DNA from: Candidatus Edwardsbacteria bacterium RifOxyA12_full_54_48
Lineage (GTDB): Bacteria > Edwardsbacteria > AC1 > EtOH8
DNA: 64,000 nucleotides
Assembly (NCBI GenBank): GCA_001777915.1
Contig: MFFN01000003.1
Span: 124,001-188,000 of the forward strand
Reading direction: 5' to 3'
Made by a program: the position numbers and the translations under genes. The notes beneath the pieces were generated by a model that saw only the letters and a program-made list of their open reading frames with translations, did not search any database and was not told where the DNA came from. Positions 16,741-24,974 of the stretch are shown here, one piece after another (the first letter of the stretch is position 1; each line of letters opens with the position of its first letter).

Positions 16741-17766
16741 ATGGCCAAGATAATGGAAGTCATAGAATATTTTGACAATACCGGCAATCAGCTGGTGCAC
16801 CGGGTTCCCGAGGACGGCTCGGGCGAGACCAAGATCGGCTCCCAGCTGGTGGTCCGGGAAAGCCAACAGGCCGTGTTCTTCCGGGACGGCAAGGCCATGG
16901 ATGTCTTCGGGGCCGGCCGCCATACATTGACCACCATGAACCTGCCGATCCTGACCGGGATGCTCAAGGGGGTATTCGACGGCAAGAGCCCCTTCCGGGT
17001 GGAGGTCTATTTCGTCAACTCCAAGGTATTCACCGACCTGAAATGGGGCACCTCGGAGCCCATCCCCTTTCGCGACTCCGAACTGCAGATGATCCGCCTG
17101 CGATCCTTCGGCATCTACTCCACCAGGGTCAAGGATCCCCAGCTGTTCGTCAACAAGATGGTGGGCACCCAGGGGTTGTATACCACCGAGCAGATCGACG
17201 GGTTCTTGAAGAACGTAATCGTGTCCCGGCTGGCCGATTACTTGGGCGAGAACTACCAGACCATCCTGGATGTGGCCCAGCATTACGATGAGTTGGGCAC
17301 CGGCCTGAAAGCCAGACTGCAGGAGGATTTCGGCAAGTACGGCCTGGAGATGGTGGACCTGTACATCAGCGCCATCACCCCCCCGCCGGAGGTTCAGGCC
17401 CGGATGGACGAGCGGGCCGGGATGGCCGCGGTGGGCGATCTGAACCAGTATATGAAGTTCAAGGCGGCCAACGCCATGGGAGACGCCGCCAAACAGGAAG
17501 GCGGCGCAGCCGGAGCCGGCGTGGGCATGGGTGCCGGGATAGGAATGGGCATGATGATGCCCGGCATGCTGCAGCAGGCCATGGCCAGCGGGCCGATGGC
17601 CGCCTGCCCCAAGTGCGGCACCCAGAACCAGACCACCGCCAAGTTCTGCTCCAACTGCGGCGGCCCGATGGCGGTGACCCCGGCCACCACCCCCTGCCCC
17701 AAGTGCGGCAAACCGGTGGCGTCTGGCAGCAAGTTCTGCAACGACTGCGGAGCGAAGCTGGGTTAA
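16741..17766 (+). CDS. SPFH-domain protein with two C-terminal zinc ribbons (YdjI-like)
   Basis: The 341-residue protein has an SPFH/Band 7-like core (about 20-215), with VFFRDGKAMDVFGAGRHTL and an FLKNVIVSRLADYLGENY helix, then a glycine/methionine-rich segment (AGAGVGMGAGIGMGMMMPG) and two zinc ribbons, CPKCG...CSNCGG and CPKCG...CNDCGA. There is no N-terminal membrane helix. This is the architecture of B. subtilis YdjI and other virion-core-protein-like SPFH proteins, which associate with membranes under envelope stress. Start AAGGAGACAAAGATG is well supported. A prohibitin-like gene lies downstream at 18082. Confidence 0.88.
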   Translation: MAKIMEVIEYFDNTGNQLVHRVPEDGSGETKIGSQLVVRESQQAVFFRDGKAMDVFGAGRHTLTTMNLPILTGMLKGVFDGKSPFRVEVYFVNSKVFTDLKWGTSEPIPFRDSELQMIRLRSFGIYSTRVKDPQLFVNKMVGTQGLYTTEQIDGFLKNVIVSRLADYLGENYQTILDVAQHYDELGTGLKARLQEDFGKYGLEMVDLYISAITPPPEVQARMDERAGMAAVGDLNQYMKFKAANAMGDAAKQEGGAAGAGVGMGAGIGMGMMMPGMLQQAMASGPMAACPKCGTQNQTTAKFCSNCGGPMAVTPATTPCPKCGKPVASGSKFCNDCGAKLG

Positions 17767-18081
17767 CCGAACCACAAAGACACCAAGACACTAAGGCTCA
17801 GAGACTTTTTCGTCATTGCGTGAATGACATCGTAGTTTGACTTGCGAAGCAATCTACCGTGTCATTCCTGTGCAGACAGGAATCCAGGTACTATTGAACC
17901 ACAAAGGGCAAAGAGCACAGAGTCTCTTTTTCTTTTAACTTTGAACTTTCTACTTTAAACTCATATTGCCACAGAGGCACAAAGGTTTTTATTCGTTTTA
18001 CTTTATACTTGCAGCTTTAAACCTATGAAGGGCAGACCTGCATCAGCCCATCTATCAGCAAAATATTAAAGGAGGTCCCCC
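17767..18081. other. Repeat-rich gap between two SPFH-type genes
   Basis: No gene is seen. The stretch is a patchwork of dispersed repeats: ACCACAAAGACACCAAGACA (17768-17788), CGTCATTGCGTGAATGACA with GCGAAGCAATCT (17812-17853), the hairpin CATTCCTGTgcagACAGGAAT (17863-17883), another ACCACAAAGGGCAAAG (17897-17912) and CCACAGAGGCACAAAGG (17969-17985). The right end carries AAGGAGG for the next gene. Confidence 0.7.
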
Positions 18082-18969
18082 ATGTTTTTCATATTCACAC
18101 TGATCGTCGCTTTCGTAGCCGGATACATGTGGTTCTCGGCCGGCAAAAAGACCCAGCAGTTCAACGAAGCCTTTGCCAAGAACAAGGCCGTCTCCGGCAT
18201 CGTGGCCGTATTCTTTTTGATAGTAGCTGTCTTCCAGATGCTGACCGTCATCCCGGCCGGGTACGTCGGCATAGTGGACTTCTTCGGCAACGTCTCCGCT
18301 AAAACCCTCAAATCGGGGATAAATTTGCGCAACCCTCTGGCCCGGATCGTTAAATTCTCCATCAAAACACAGGAAATGTCCGAGGATATGCACGTGCCGT
18401 CCAAAGAGGGACTTACCGTTCAGCTGGATGCCACCGTGCTGTTCCACCTTGATCCCGACAAGGCCGCCGAGGTTTATAAAACGGTCGGCCCGGATTACGT
18501 CAATATCATCCTGGTGCCGCAATTCCGCTCGGTATGCCGTGGGGTTACCGCCCTATACGAGGCCAAGGCGCTTTATACCTCCCAGCGAGAGGAACTGGCC
18601 CGGCTGATTCAAGTGGACCTGGAAAAGATGGTGGCCGCCCGAGGCATTGTGATCGAGACCACTCCCCTGCGACGGGTAACCCTCCCGAACAAAGTGACCG
18701 ACGCCGTCGAGGAGAAGCTCAAAGCCGAACAGGAAAGCCAGCGGATGGAGTTCATTCTGACCAAGGAAAAGCAAGAGGCCGAACGAAAACGCATCGAGGC
18801 CCAGGGCATCTCCGATTTCCAGAACATTGTAGCCAAGGGCATCAGCGAGCCGCTGTTAAGATGGAAAGGCATCGAGGCCACCGAGAAGCTGGCTCAGTCG
18901 CCCAACGCCAAGGTCATAGTCATCGGCGCCGGCAAGGACGGCCTGCCGATAATACTGGATACAAAATAG
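18082..18969 (+). CDS. Prohibitin-family (SPFH/Band 7) membrane protein
   Basis: The 295 residues start with two hydrophobic segments (1-18 and about 37-55), then a Band 7 domain with VIPAGYVGIVDFFGNVS and LKSGINLRNP, then a charged helical coiled coil (AEQESQRMEFILTKEKQEAERKRIEAQGIS) and a C-terminal VIVIGAGKDGLPIIL. This matches prohibitin-type proteins that form large membrane rings with proteases or other partners. AAGGAGG stands upstream of the ATG. It is separated from the other SPFH gene by repeats, so co-regulation is possible but not shown. Confidence 0.9.
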   Translation: MFFIFTLIVAFVAGYMWFSAGKKTQQFNEAFAKNKAVSGIVAVFFLIVAVFQMLTVIPAGYVGIVDFFGNVSAKTLKSGINLRNPLARIVKFSIKTQEMSEDMHVPSKEGLTVQLDATVLFHLDPDKAAEVYKTVGPDYVNIILVPQFRSVCRGVTALYEAKALYTSQREELARLIQVDLEKMVAARGIVIETTPLRRVTLPNKVTDAVEEKLKAEQESQRMEFILTKEKQEAERKRIEAQGISDFQNIVAKGISEPLLRWKGIEATEKLAQSPNAKVIVIGAGKDGLPIILDTK

Positions 18970-18980
18970 GTCCGTTGACT

Positions 18981-19024
18981 GTCACCCTGAGAAGACATTT
19001 CACCCGCCAGTTTGAATGGGTGAC
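18981..19024. repeat. GTCACCC...GGGTGAC repeat
   Basis: A 44-base element with seven-base inverted ends, reverse-oriented relative to its relatives at 9622-9670 and 9864-9908, with which it shares GTCACCCATTCAA and TTCTCAGGGTGAC. It follows the prohibitin stop by 11 bases. Confidence 0.75.
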
Positions 19025-19095
19025 AGCATATTACGATTCAATATGTACCCTTATATCCTGACAATCAGGGCACTAACTTTAACCGGAGAACATCT

Positions 19096-19353
19096 GTGAT
19101 CAAAGAATTGGGACTGCTGGCAGGCTTTCTGACCACCCTCAGCTTTCTGCCTCAGGTGGTAAAAAGCCTGAAGACCAAGCACATGGACGATTTCAACATC
19201 TGGTTTTTGATATTGATGATCGTCGGCCTCTCCCTGTGGACCGTCTACGGGTTCATGATCAAACAGCTGCCCATCATCATCGCCAATCTGGCCACCATAT
19301 CATTGAACCTGATGCTGCTGGGGCTCAAGATCAAATATCAAAAACAGAAATAA
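19096..19353 (+). CDS. SemiSWEET sugar transporter
   Basis: The 85 residues hold three membrane helices with the PQ motif in the first (LAGFLTTLSFLPQVVKSLK), as in SemiSWEETs, the bacterial half-size relatives of SWEET sugar facilitators that work as dimers. The second helix is FNIWFLILMIVGLSLWTVYG, and the third is IIIANLATISLNLMLL. The start is GTG, with CGGAGAA eight bases upstream. It precedes the large secreted protein at 19373 by 19 bases, so the two are probably co-transcribed; sugar uptake linked to glycan breakdown is a plausible reading. Confidence 0.92.
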   Translation: MIKELGLLAGFLTTLSFLPQVVKSLKTKHMDDFNIWFLILMIVGLSLWTVYGFMIKQLPIIIANLATISLNLMLLGLKIKYQKQK

Positions 19354-19372
19354 GGACATCAAGCCGAACAAC

Positions 19373-21640
19373 ATGCACAAGATCACCCTTTTCTCCTGCC
19401 TGGCCGCCATCACCATACTGACGGCGGGGCTTGACAACGCCGGTCCTAAAGCATCTTATCTTGAAACCGACCAAGGTGAATACTACCGCTACCAGATCGT
19501 CAAGCTGAGCCTGAAGCAGGATACCCTGTTTAAGGCAAACCCCGATTCCGCCTCCTTGCAGATATCCTTCCGCCACGGCGACAGCCTGATATCCGGAGTC
19601 GGCAATTGCTCGGGGATAAGCCTTAAATATGACAAAACAGACAGCAACTGGCGCGGCACCTGGGCCATGCCCTGGAACCCGCCGCTGGGCGTTTACCGGG
19701 CTGTTTTAAATGTTTATTCTGACAAAATCATAACGGACTCTACTAATTTAATACTTTCCGACTCCATTACTTTTATTGTCCGATCCCGCCCCCCCCGCTC
19801 CATCCCCGACGGCTTCTGCGCCATGACCATCGAGAGCGCCGGGAATATGCTCAACGCCAAGCTTCCCTCTCCGGTTAAAACCCAGAAGCATTGGACCAAT
19901 TTTGCCGATTGGGCCAAATATCTGGGGGCCGATGCTGTCTGGTATTCGGTGGGCTGGACCATCGAGGGATATCCCGGGATCAACGACAAAAATCCCTGGG
20001 TCAAGGAGAATTTCAAGGTGTTCCCCAAACTGGCCGAGGAATGCCACAAACGGGGCCTCAAGTTCGGCGGGTACGTGGGCAGCTATCTGTTATGGGGCCC
20101 CACCCTGCGGAAACTCAAATACGATTATTCATTTGAAGCCAAAAACGGACGGGTGTTCCCCAACCACCACGTCAGCCTGGACGATGCCAAGCGCCGGGCC
20201 GATATTGTGAAGATATTGAAGCTGCTGCAGGAAGATCCCAATGTGGACTTCATCGGGCTGGATTACATCCGGCCGGGCGCCGGCGGATACGAAACAGTGG
20301 ACGAATTCGTGGAGCAGATGAACATCGAAAAACCGGCCGGCTGGAACAGGTGGGGCAAAAAGGACCGGATGCTGTGGGTGGCCCGGCAGGTAAAACCCAT
20401 GTCCGACAAGCCCATCCGGGCCCGCTGGCAGTGGTGGCAGGCCCACCGTTCGGCCAGCGCGGTGGAAAAGCTGATAGCCGAGGCCGGGGTTAGCAAGCCG
20501 GTATGGGGCTTCACCCTGGGCTGGGACAAAGGACACGAACACGGCCAGGACCCGCCGATGATGAACGATGCCGGTCTGGACCTGGACGCCATGATGATCT
20601 ATGAATCCAACGCCCAGCAGTGTTTCGAGATGACCAACGTCTGGTCGAAATATCTCAAAGGCGATGAGGTCCAGATGATGGCCGGCCAGCAGATAGATTG
20701 GATATTATTGCAGAAAAGCACTGTCCCTCCCGCTCCCGAGGAATTCTACTGGCGTTTGACCGATGCCATCAAGGGCACCTCCGACGGCGGCCGGGTCAAG
20801 GGGTTGTTCTGGCACGATATGTTCCGAGGCATCCGGGGCCGCAAGGGACCGCACACCAGCCAGGAATGGCTGATCGTGGGAGCCGCGGCCTTCTCGAAGC
20901 TCAGGCAGGAGCTGGGGACATTGCCCCTGGATTCAAGGATGATCTCCCAAGCCGGGAAAACCGGGCTTCATATAAAGCTCAACCGGCCCTTGGAAAAGGT
21001 TAGCATAGAGCCGTTGACCAATGCCTCACCCGGCAAAATCAGCACTATCCAGCTTGACGATGGCCTGACCGACACCACCATTATCCTGGGAAAATCACCG
21101 GCCAGCGGTTTGGCGGCCTACCGCCTGACCTGGGGAAGCGACGACCACCGGGACCAGGTGGTGGTCTTCAGTTATTATCCCCACCCTTATATTGAGAAAC
21201 CCTTCCGCCCGCTCCAGTCGTTCAGGGCCGGCGGCGATCTGTTGGTCGCTTTGCAGCCCGGCAGGAAAAACCTGGCCAGATCTGTCACCGCCGCCAAGCT
21301 AGCCCGGGAGAAGGGCCTGGTGGTCAATAAAACGATGGTGGACAGTCTCTATCCGTCCTTGGGGTATAAATACTCCAAACTGTTGATAATCGCCGGGGAT
21401 AGCCTGTCGCCATCGGAAAAAACGGCTTTGGATTGTCTCATCTCCCGGTTCCCCGGATTGGCGGTTGCCGCCTGGGGCCAAGGGGACAGTCTGTCTAATC
21501 TGCCGGGGGCGAATATGATCCGGCTCAAAGGCGATATCATCGCCGATCCAGCCTATCTGAGTTTTGTCAATAGCCCCGCCCAGGCTCCCATAAGAAACGG
21601 CTCCAGTGGGGTGAAATTATCGTTATATCTTGACAAATAA
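19373..21640 (+). CDS. Secreted protein with GHL10/DUF4015-like TIM-barrel (putative glycoside hydrolase)
   Basis: A 755-residue protein with an N-terminal signal peptide (residues 1-24). Residues 25-150 look like a beta-sandwich domain; about 155-520 resemble glycoside-hydrolase-like TIM barrels of the GHL10/DUF4015 type, with VFPKLAEECHKRGLKFGGYVG, VDFIGLDYIRPGAGG (the Asp is the usual catalytic-site position), KPIRARWQWWQAH and DLDAMMIYES. The remaining 230 residues are beta-rich and unassigned. No T9SS-type C-terminal domain is apparent. It stands between a SemiSWEET gene and a PorV-like barrel. Activity on a glycan is inferred from fold resemblance only. Confidence 0.75.
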   Translation: MHKITLFSCLAAITILTAGLDNAGPKASYLETDQGEYYRYQIVKLSLKQDTLFKANPDSASLQISFRHGDSLISGVGNCSGISLKYDKTDSNWRGTWAMPWNPPLGVYRAVLNVYSDKIITDSTNLILSDSITFIVRSRPPRSIPDGFCAMTIESAGNMLNAKLPSPVKTQKHWTNFADWAKYLGADAVWYSVGWTIEGYPGINDKNPWVKENFKVFPKLAEECHKRGLKFGGYVGSYLLWGPTLRKLKYDYSFEAKNGRVFPNHHVSLDDAKRRADIVKILKLLQEDPNVDFIGLDYIRPGAGGYETVDEFVEQMNIEKPAGWNRWGKKDRMLWVARQVKPMSDKPIRARWQWWQAHRSASAVEKLIAEAGVSKPVWGFTLGWDKGHEHGQDPPMMNDAGLDLDAMMIYESNAQQCFEMTNVWSKYLKGDEVQMMAGQQIDWILLQKSTVPPAPEEFYWRLTDAIKGTSDGGRVKGLFWHDMFRGIRGRKGPHTSQEWLIVGAAAFSKLRQELGTLPLDSRMISQAGKTGLHIKLNRPLEKVSIEPLTNASPGKISTIQLDDGLTDTTIILGKSPASGLAAYRLTWGSDDHRDQVVVFSYYPHPYIEKPFRPLQSFRAGGDLLVALQPGRKNLARSVTAAKLAREKGLVVNKTMVDSLYPSLGYKYSKLLIIAGDSLSPSEKTALDCLISRFPGLAVAAWGQGDSLSNLPGANMIRLKGDIIADPAYLSFVNSPAQAPIRNGSSGVKLSLYLDK

Positions 21641-21684
21641 GCTTTTATGAATTATCATTAAATGTTAAAATATGTTAAACTTTT

Positions 21685-22680
21685 ATGATATGTCAATTGT
21701 CTAAAGTGATGATACGCAGAACAATTAAAATGGTGGTTTTTTGTTTCTTATCTCTGCCCTTCCCGGCTATGGCCTCAAAATACGCCGGGGAATTTCTGAA
21801 TGTAGGGCTGGGATCGGCCGCCATGGGTATGGGCGGAGCTTATGTATCTATAGCCAATGACGCTTTTGCCGGCTACTGGAATCCGGCCGGAACCTCATCG
21901 GCCAGCCATCAGATAATCTTCGCCCATTCCAATAATTTCGGTTCGCTGGTGGCCCACGATGCTCTGGGATACTCCCGTCCCATGGGACAATATGCCCTGG
22001 GGCTGGTATATATCAGATTATCGGTCAAGGACATACCCTACACCAACCAGGCCCTGATCGACCTGAACAACAACGGCATAATGGATTCCGGAGAGAGGCT
22101 GGATTACTCCCAGATCATTTATAATGGCGAGGTAGAATCGGCCTTATTGTTGAATTATAGCCGTAAATGTAATCCTGAGACCCGCTGGGGCCTTAATCTG
22201 AAATTCGTCAATAAATCAGTGGGGCCCAGTTCGGCCTGGGGATTGGGTCTCGATGCCGGATTGATGACCGTCTGGAAAGAAAAGATAAAACTGGGCCTAA
22301 ACCTGCAGGATATAACCACCACTTATCTGGCTTGGGATAACGGCACCAGGGAAGTGATCTCTCCCGCCGTAAAGCTGGGGGCGTCCTACCACCCCTCCAT
22401 CGCCGGGGATAAGCCGCTGGCCCTGGCCCTGGGCGGCGATTTAAGATTCGAGGGGCGGCAATCCGCCGCCAATTACCACCTGGGCAGCCTGAGCCTGGAC
22501 CTTCATTGGGGCCTGGAATACTGGCTGAAAAAAAGGATCGCTTTAAGATTGGGCGGAGATCAGGGTCGGTTTACCGCCGGGGCCGGACTTAAACTGGGGC
22601 GCTTCAATTTCGATTACGCCTATATGGCCCATAAATATCTGGAAAGCTCCACCCGGCTCTCCGGTGCATTCACATTTTGA
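21685..22680 (+). CDS. PorV/PorQ-family outer-membrane barrel protein
   Basis: The 331 residues begin with a signal peptide (ending PFPAMA) and the family hallmark FLNVGLGSAAMGMGGAYVSIANDAFAGYWNPAG. Alternating beta-strand patterns fill the rest, and it ends on a strand with Phe (LSGAFTF). Relatives include the PorV shuttle of type IX secretion and many FadL-like barrels of unknown role. The start is uncertain: ATG 21685 or ATG 21709, the latter giving a better signal peptide. It follows the secreted TIM-barrel gene directly. A second family member is at 41355-42359. Confidence 0.88.
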   Translation: MICQLSKVMIRRTIKMVVFCFLSLPFPAMASKYAGEFLNVGLGSAAMGMGGAYVSIANDAFAGYWNPAGTSSASHQIIFAHSNNFGSLVAHDALGYSRPMGQYALGLVYIRLSVKDIPYTNQALIDLNNNGIMDSGERLDYSQIIYNGEVESALLLNYSRKCNPETRWGLNLKFVNKSVGPSSAWGLGLDAGLMTVWKEKIKLGLNLQDITTTYLAWDNGTREVISPAVKLGASYHPSIAGDKPLALALGGDLRFEGRQSAANYHLGSLSLDLHWGLEYWLKKRIALRLGGDQGRFTAGAGLKLGRFNFDYAYMAHKYLESSTRLSGAFTF

Positions 22681-22703
22681 CAATTTGGATATGAGTTCGC
22701 CTG

Positions 22704-23303
22704 ATGATCATTCAACGCGAAATACGACGCAAGGCGTTCCACATAATGGCCGGCTTGGCCCTTCCGGCTTTGTACTATGTCTTCATGCTGATCCACCAGA
22801 CCACCCTGGCCAAATGGATAATCGCCGCCGTCGCCCTGGCTATCCTGGTGGTGGACATCATCCGTCTGAAACACCTGTTTATTAAAATAATTTTTCTGGA
22901 TATCTTCGGCCCCCTGTTAAGAAAGCACGAGATCTCGGCCCTCACCGGAGCCACTTACCTGATGCTTTCATCCCTGACCTGTTTCGCACTTTTCAGAGAC
23001 TCCATCGCCATACTGGCCATCTCCTACCTGATAGTCGGAGATTCGCTGGCGGCTTTGGTGGGTCGGAGCGTAGGCCGGATCAAATTCTTTGAAAAATCGT
23101 TCGAGGGGGCCGGGGCCGGCCTGGCGGGATGCCTGGCCATCGGACTGATAATAATGCACCTGCCCGGGACCGATATTGGCTTCTGGGAAATGGCCGCCGG
23201 GGCGGCCACCGCGGCCGTCGTTGAGATGCTGCCCATCCCGCTGGATGACAATATAAGGATACCTTTGGCCGCGGGGGCGGTAATGCAGCTGTTCTCCCAA
23301 TAA
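22704..23303 (+). CDS. SEC59/dolichol-kinase-like CTP-dependent lipid kinase
   Basis: A 199-residue integral membrane protein with about six helices. The motifs fit the dolichol/phytol/diacylglycerol kinase family: REIRRKAFHIMAGL at the N-terminus, YLIVGDSLAALVGRSVGR, KSFEGAGAGLAGCLA and VEMLPIPLDDNIRIPLAAG. These enzymes phosphorylate a lipid alcohol using CTP. The lipid cannot be told from the sequence. Start ATG 22704 lies 23 bases after the barrel gene. Confidence 0.85.
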   Translation: MIIQREIRRKAFHIMAGLALPALYYVFMLIHQTTLAKWIIAAVALAILVVDIIRLKHLFIKIIFLDIFGPLLRKHEISALTGATYLMLSSLTCFALFRDSIAILAISYLIVGDSLAALVGRSVGRIKFFEKSFEGAGAGLAGCLAIGLIIMHLPGTDIGFWEMAAGAATAAVVEMLPIPLDDNIRIPLAAGAVMQLFSQ

Positions 23304-23360
23304 ACATATTTTTTATTACCAATTAACCAATTAAATCTAAACCTAACGAAGGAGCCCACT

Positions 23361-24857
23361 ATGGCCTTTAAGAGAACCTTTACGCTTATTCTGGTACTGG
23401 CCTTGAGCGCCGCAGGCACCCTGGTCGCCAAGGACAAAGTCACCAAAGAAGACCCCGAGATGTTACTATCGCAGATGGCCCAGCTGAGCCTGAAATACCA
23501 GGACTATCCCCAGGCCGTCTCCGCATATAATAAACTTCTGGAGAGCTACCCCCAGTCGACAAGGGCCAAGGATTATACCTATTATCTGGCCCTGGCCTAT
23601 GAGCGGTCAAACAATTTCCAGACCTCCGCCGAGAACTACCAGAAGGTGGTCACCGATTATAAAAATGTCAAATCCGCCATACCCGGCATAGACAGTCTAT
23701 CCCTGGAAGGGGTCGGCCGTTGTTTCAACAAGAATTTTAAGGAATATGCCGCCATCATCAACGGACAGCCCATGACCAAGCTGGAGCTGGATGCCGAGCT
23801 GGAGAAGGTTCCCTCCCACTACCGTACCCAGTTCGAAGGCGATGCCGGCCGGAAGAAGTTTCTGGATCAGATCATCGAACGCCAGCTGCTTTACGCCGAG
23901 GCCCAGAAACAGGGGATTATCAACAACCCGGAGATCTTTCAGCGCATCAAGGATACCGAGCAGAACCTGCTGATCAGAGGTTTATACGATCAGGAGGTCA
24001 TACAAAAGGCCCAGCCCTCCGAGAAGGAAGTAAGGGATTACTACAAAAAAAATATCAAGGAGTACCAGACCCCGGAGCAGGTAAGGGCCAGCCAGATCGT
24101 GGTTGACAACTATGCCCAGGCCCAGAAGATATACCAGGAATTGAAATCAAAAAAAGGCCAGCCCTTTGACACTTTGGTGGCCAAATACTCCATCGCCCCC
24201 AATGCCCGGAGCAACGGCAGCCTGGGATTGATCAACAAGGATCAGAAGCCATCGCCGGAGCCGGTTCTGTTCAAAACCGCCAAAGGCAAATATTCCAAGG
24301 TGATACCTGCCCAGCCCCGCTTTGCCGTGGTCAGGTTGGTGAATAAGGAAGGCAAGAAGTTGCATCTTAACTGGATCGTCGCCGGGACCGAGGATGAGGC
24401 CAAAAAGATGATTGCCGAGCTCAAGGCAACGCCCGACTCATTCGGGGCCATAGCCGCCAAGAGGTCCCTGGATGCCAGTAAGGACCAGGGCGGGGATCTG
24501 GGCTTGGTGAATAAGGACCAAGTGGCCCCCGAGGTTTTCAAAGCTGCCTCCGGCCTGAAAGCCGGCAAATTCACTACCAAACCGGTCAAATATTTTGCCC
24601 AATACGCCATTTATCGCATCGATGACAAGATCAAGGCCGGGGTCAGGGATTTTCAGCAGGTCCAGGCCCAGATAAGCGGGCAGCTTCAGAAAGAGCGCCA
24701 GCAGGCCCTTTATGACGGACTGCTGAAGAGGTTGAAGGAAGAGGCCAAGATAGAATATCTAATCGAAGTTCCGGAGCCTGCCAAGATGGAAGAAAAACCG
24801 GTTGAAAAACCGGAGCCCAAGGGAAAACTCCAAAAGAACGCCAAGCCCAGAAAGTAA
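23361..24857 (+). CDS. Periplasmic parvulin peptidyl-prolyl isomerase with TPR and two rotamase-like domains
   Basis: The 498-residue protein has a signal peptide (to about VAK), two TPR-like units (residues 30-100), a SurA/PpiD-type chaperone helix region (ELDAELEKVPSHYRTQF, FLDQIIERQLLYAEA) and two parvulin domains, one near 215-320 (VRASQIVVDNYAQAQKIYQEL, GSLGLINKDQ) and one near 325-430 (LHLNWIVAGTEDEAKKMIAEL, GGDLGLVNKDQ). The tail is basic and proline-rich. Such proteins help fold outer-membrane proteins. The leader has AAGGAG before the ATG. The strong terminator 24872-24913 ends the transcript. Confidence 0.88.
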   Translation: MAFKRTFTLILVLALSAAGTLVAKDKVTKEDPEMLLSQMAQLSLKYQDYPQAVSAYNKLLESYPQSTRAKDYTYYLALAYERSNNFQTSAENYQKVVTDYKNVKSAIPGIDSLSLEGVGRCFNKNFKEYAAIINGQPMTKLELDAELEKVPSHYRTQFEGDAGRKKFLDQIIERQLLYAEAQKQGIINNPEIFQRIKDTEQNLLIRGLYDQEVIQKAQPSEKEVRDYYKKNIKEYQTPEQVRASQIVVDNYAQAQKIYQELKSKKGQPFDTLVAKYSIAPNARSNGSLGLINKDQKPSPEPVLFKTAKGKYSKVIPAQPRFAVVRLVNKEGKKLHLNWIVAGTEDEAKKMIAELKATPDSFGAIAAKRSLDASKDQGGDLGLVNKDQVAPEVFKAASGLKAGKFTTKPVKYFAQYAIYRIDDKIKAGVRDFQQVQAQISGQLQKERQQALYDGLLKRLKEEAKIEYLIEVPEPAKMEEKPVEKPEPKGKLQKNAKPRK

Positions 24858-24871
24858 GCAAAAGACTTTCC

Positions 24872-24913
24872 AATAAATAAGAGGCTGGGAGTATATCCAG
24901 CCTCTTATTTATT
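24872..24913 (+). terminator. Strong terminator after the parvulin gene
   Basis: AATAAATAAGAGGCTGG pairs exactly over 17 bases with CCAGCCTCTTATTTATT, loop of 8, A-rich before and T-rich after, so it could work in both directions. Confidence 0.85.
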
Positions 24914-24941
24914 GACTTTGGTAAAAGGATTAGGCTATAAT
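24912..24941 (+). promoter_or_regulatory. Promoter of galT
   Basis: TTGACT (24912-24917) and TATAAT (24936-24941) with an 18-base spacer; the -35 box begins on the last bases of the preceding terminator. galT starts at 24975. Confidence 0.72.
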
Positions 24942-24974
24942 AAACATAATAATTTCAGCAATCAAAATATAATT

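Noticed and set aside
19373-21640. Type IX secretion cargo, because of the PorV-like gene next to it
   Set aside because: The C-terminus lacks a recognisable T9SS sorting domain, and no other T9SS gene is in the window.
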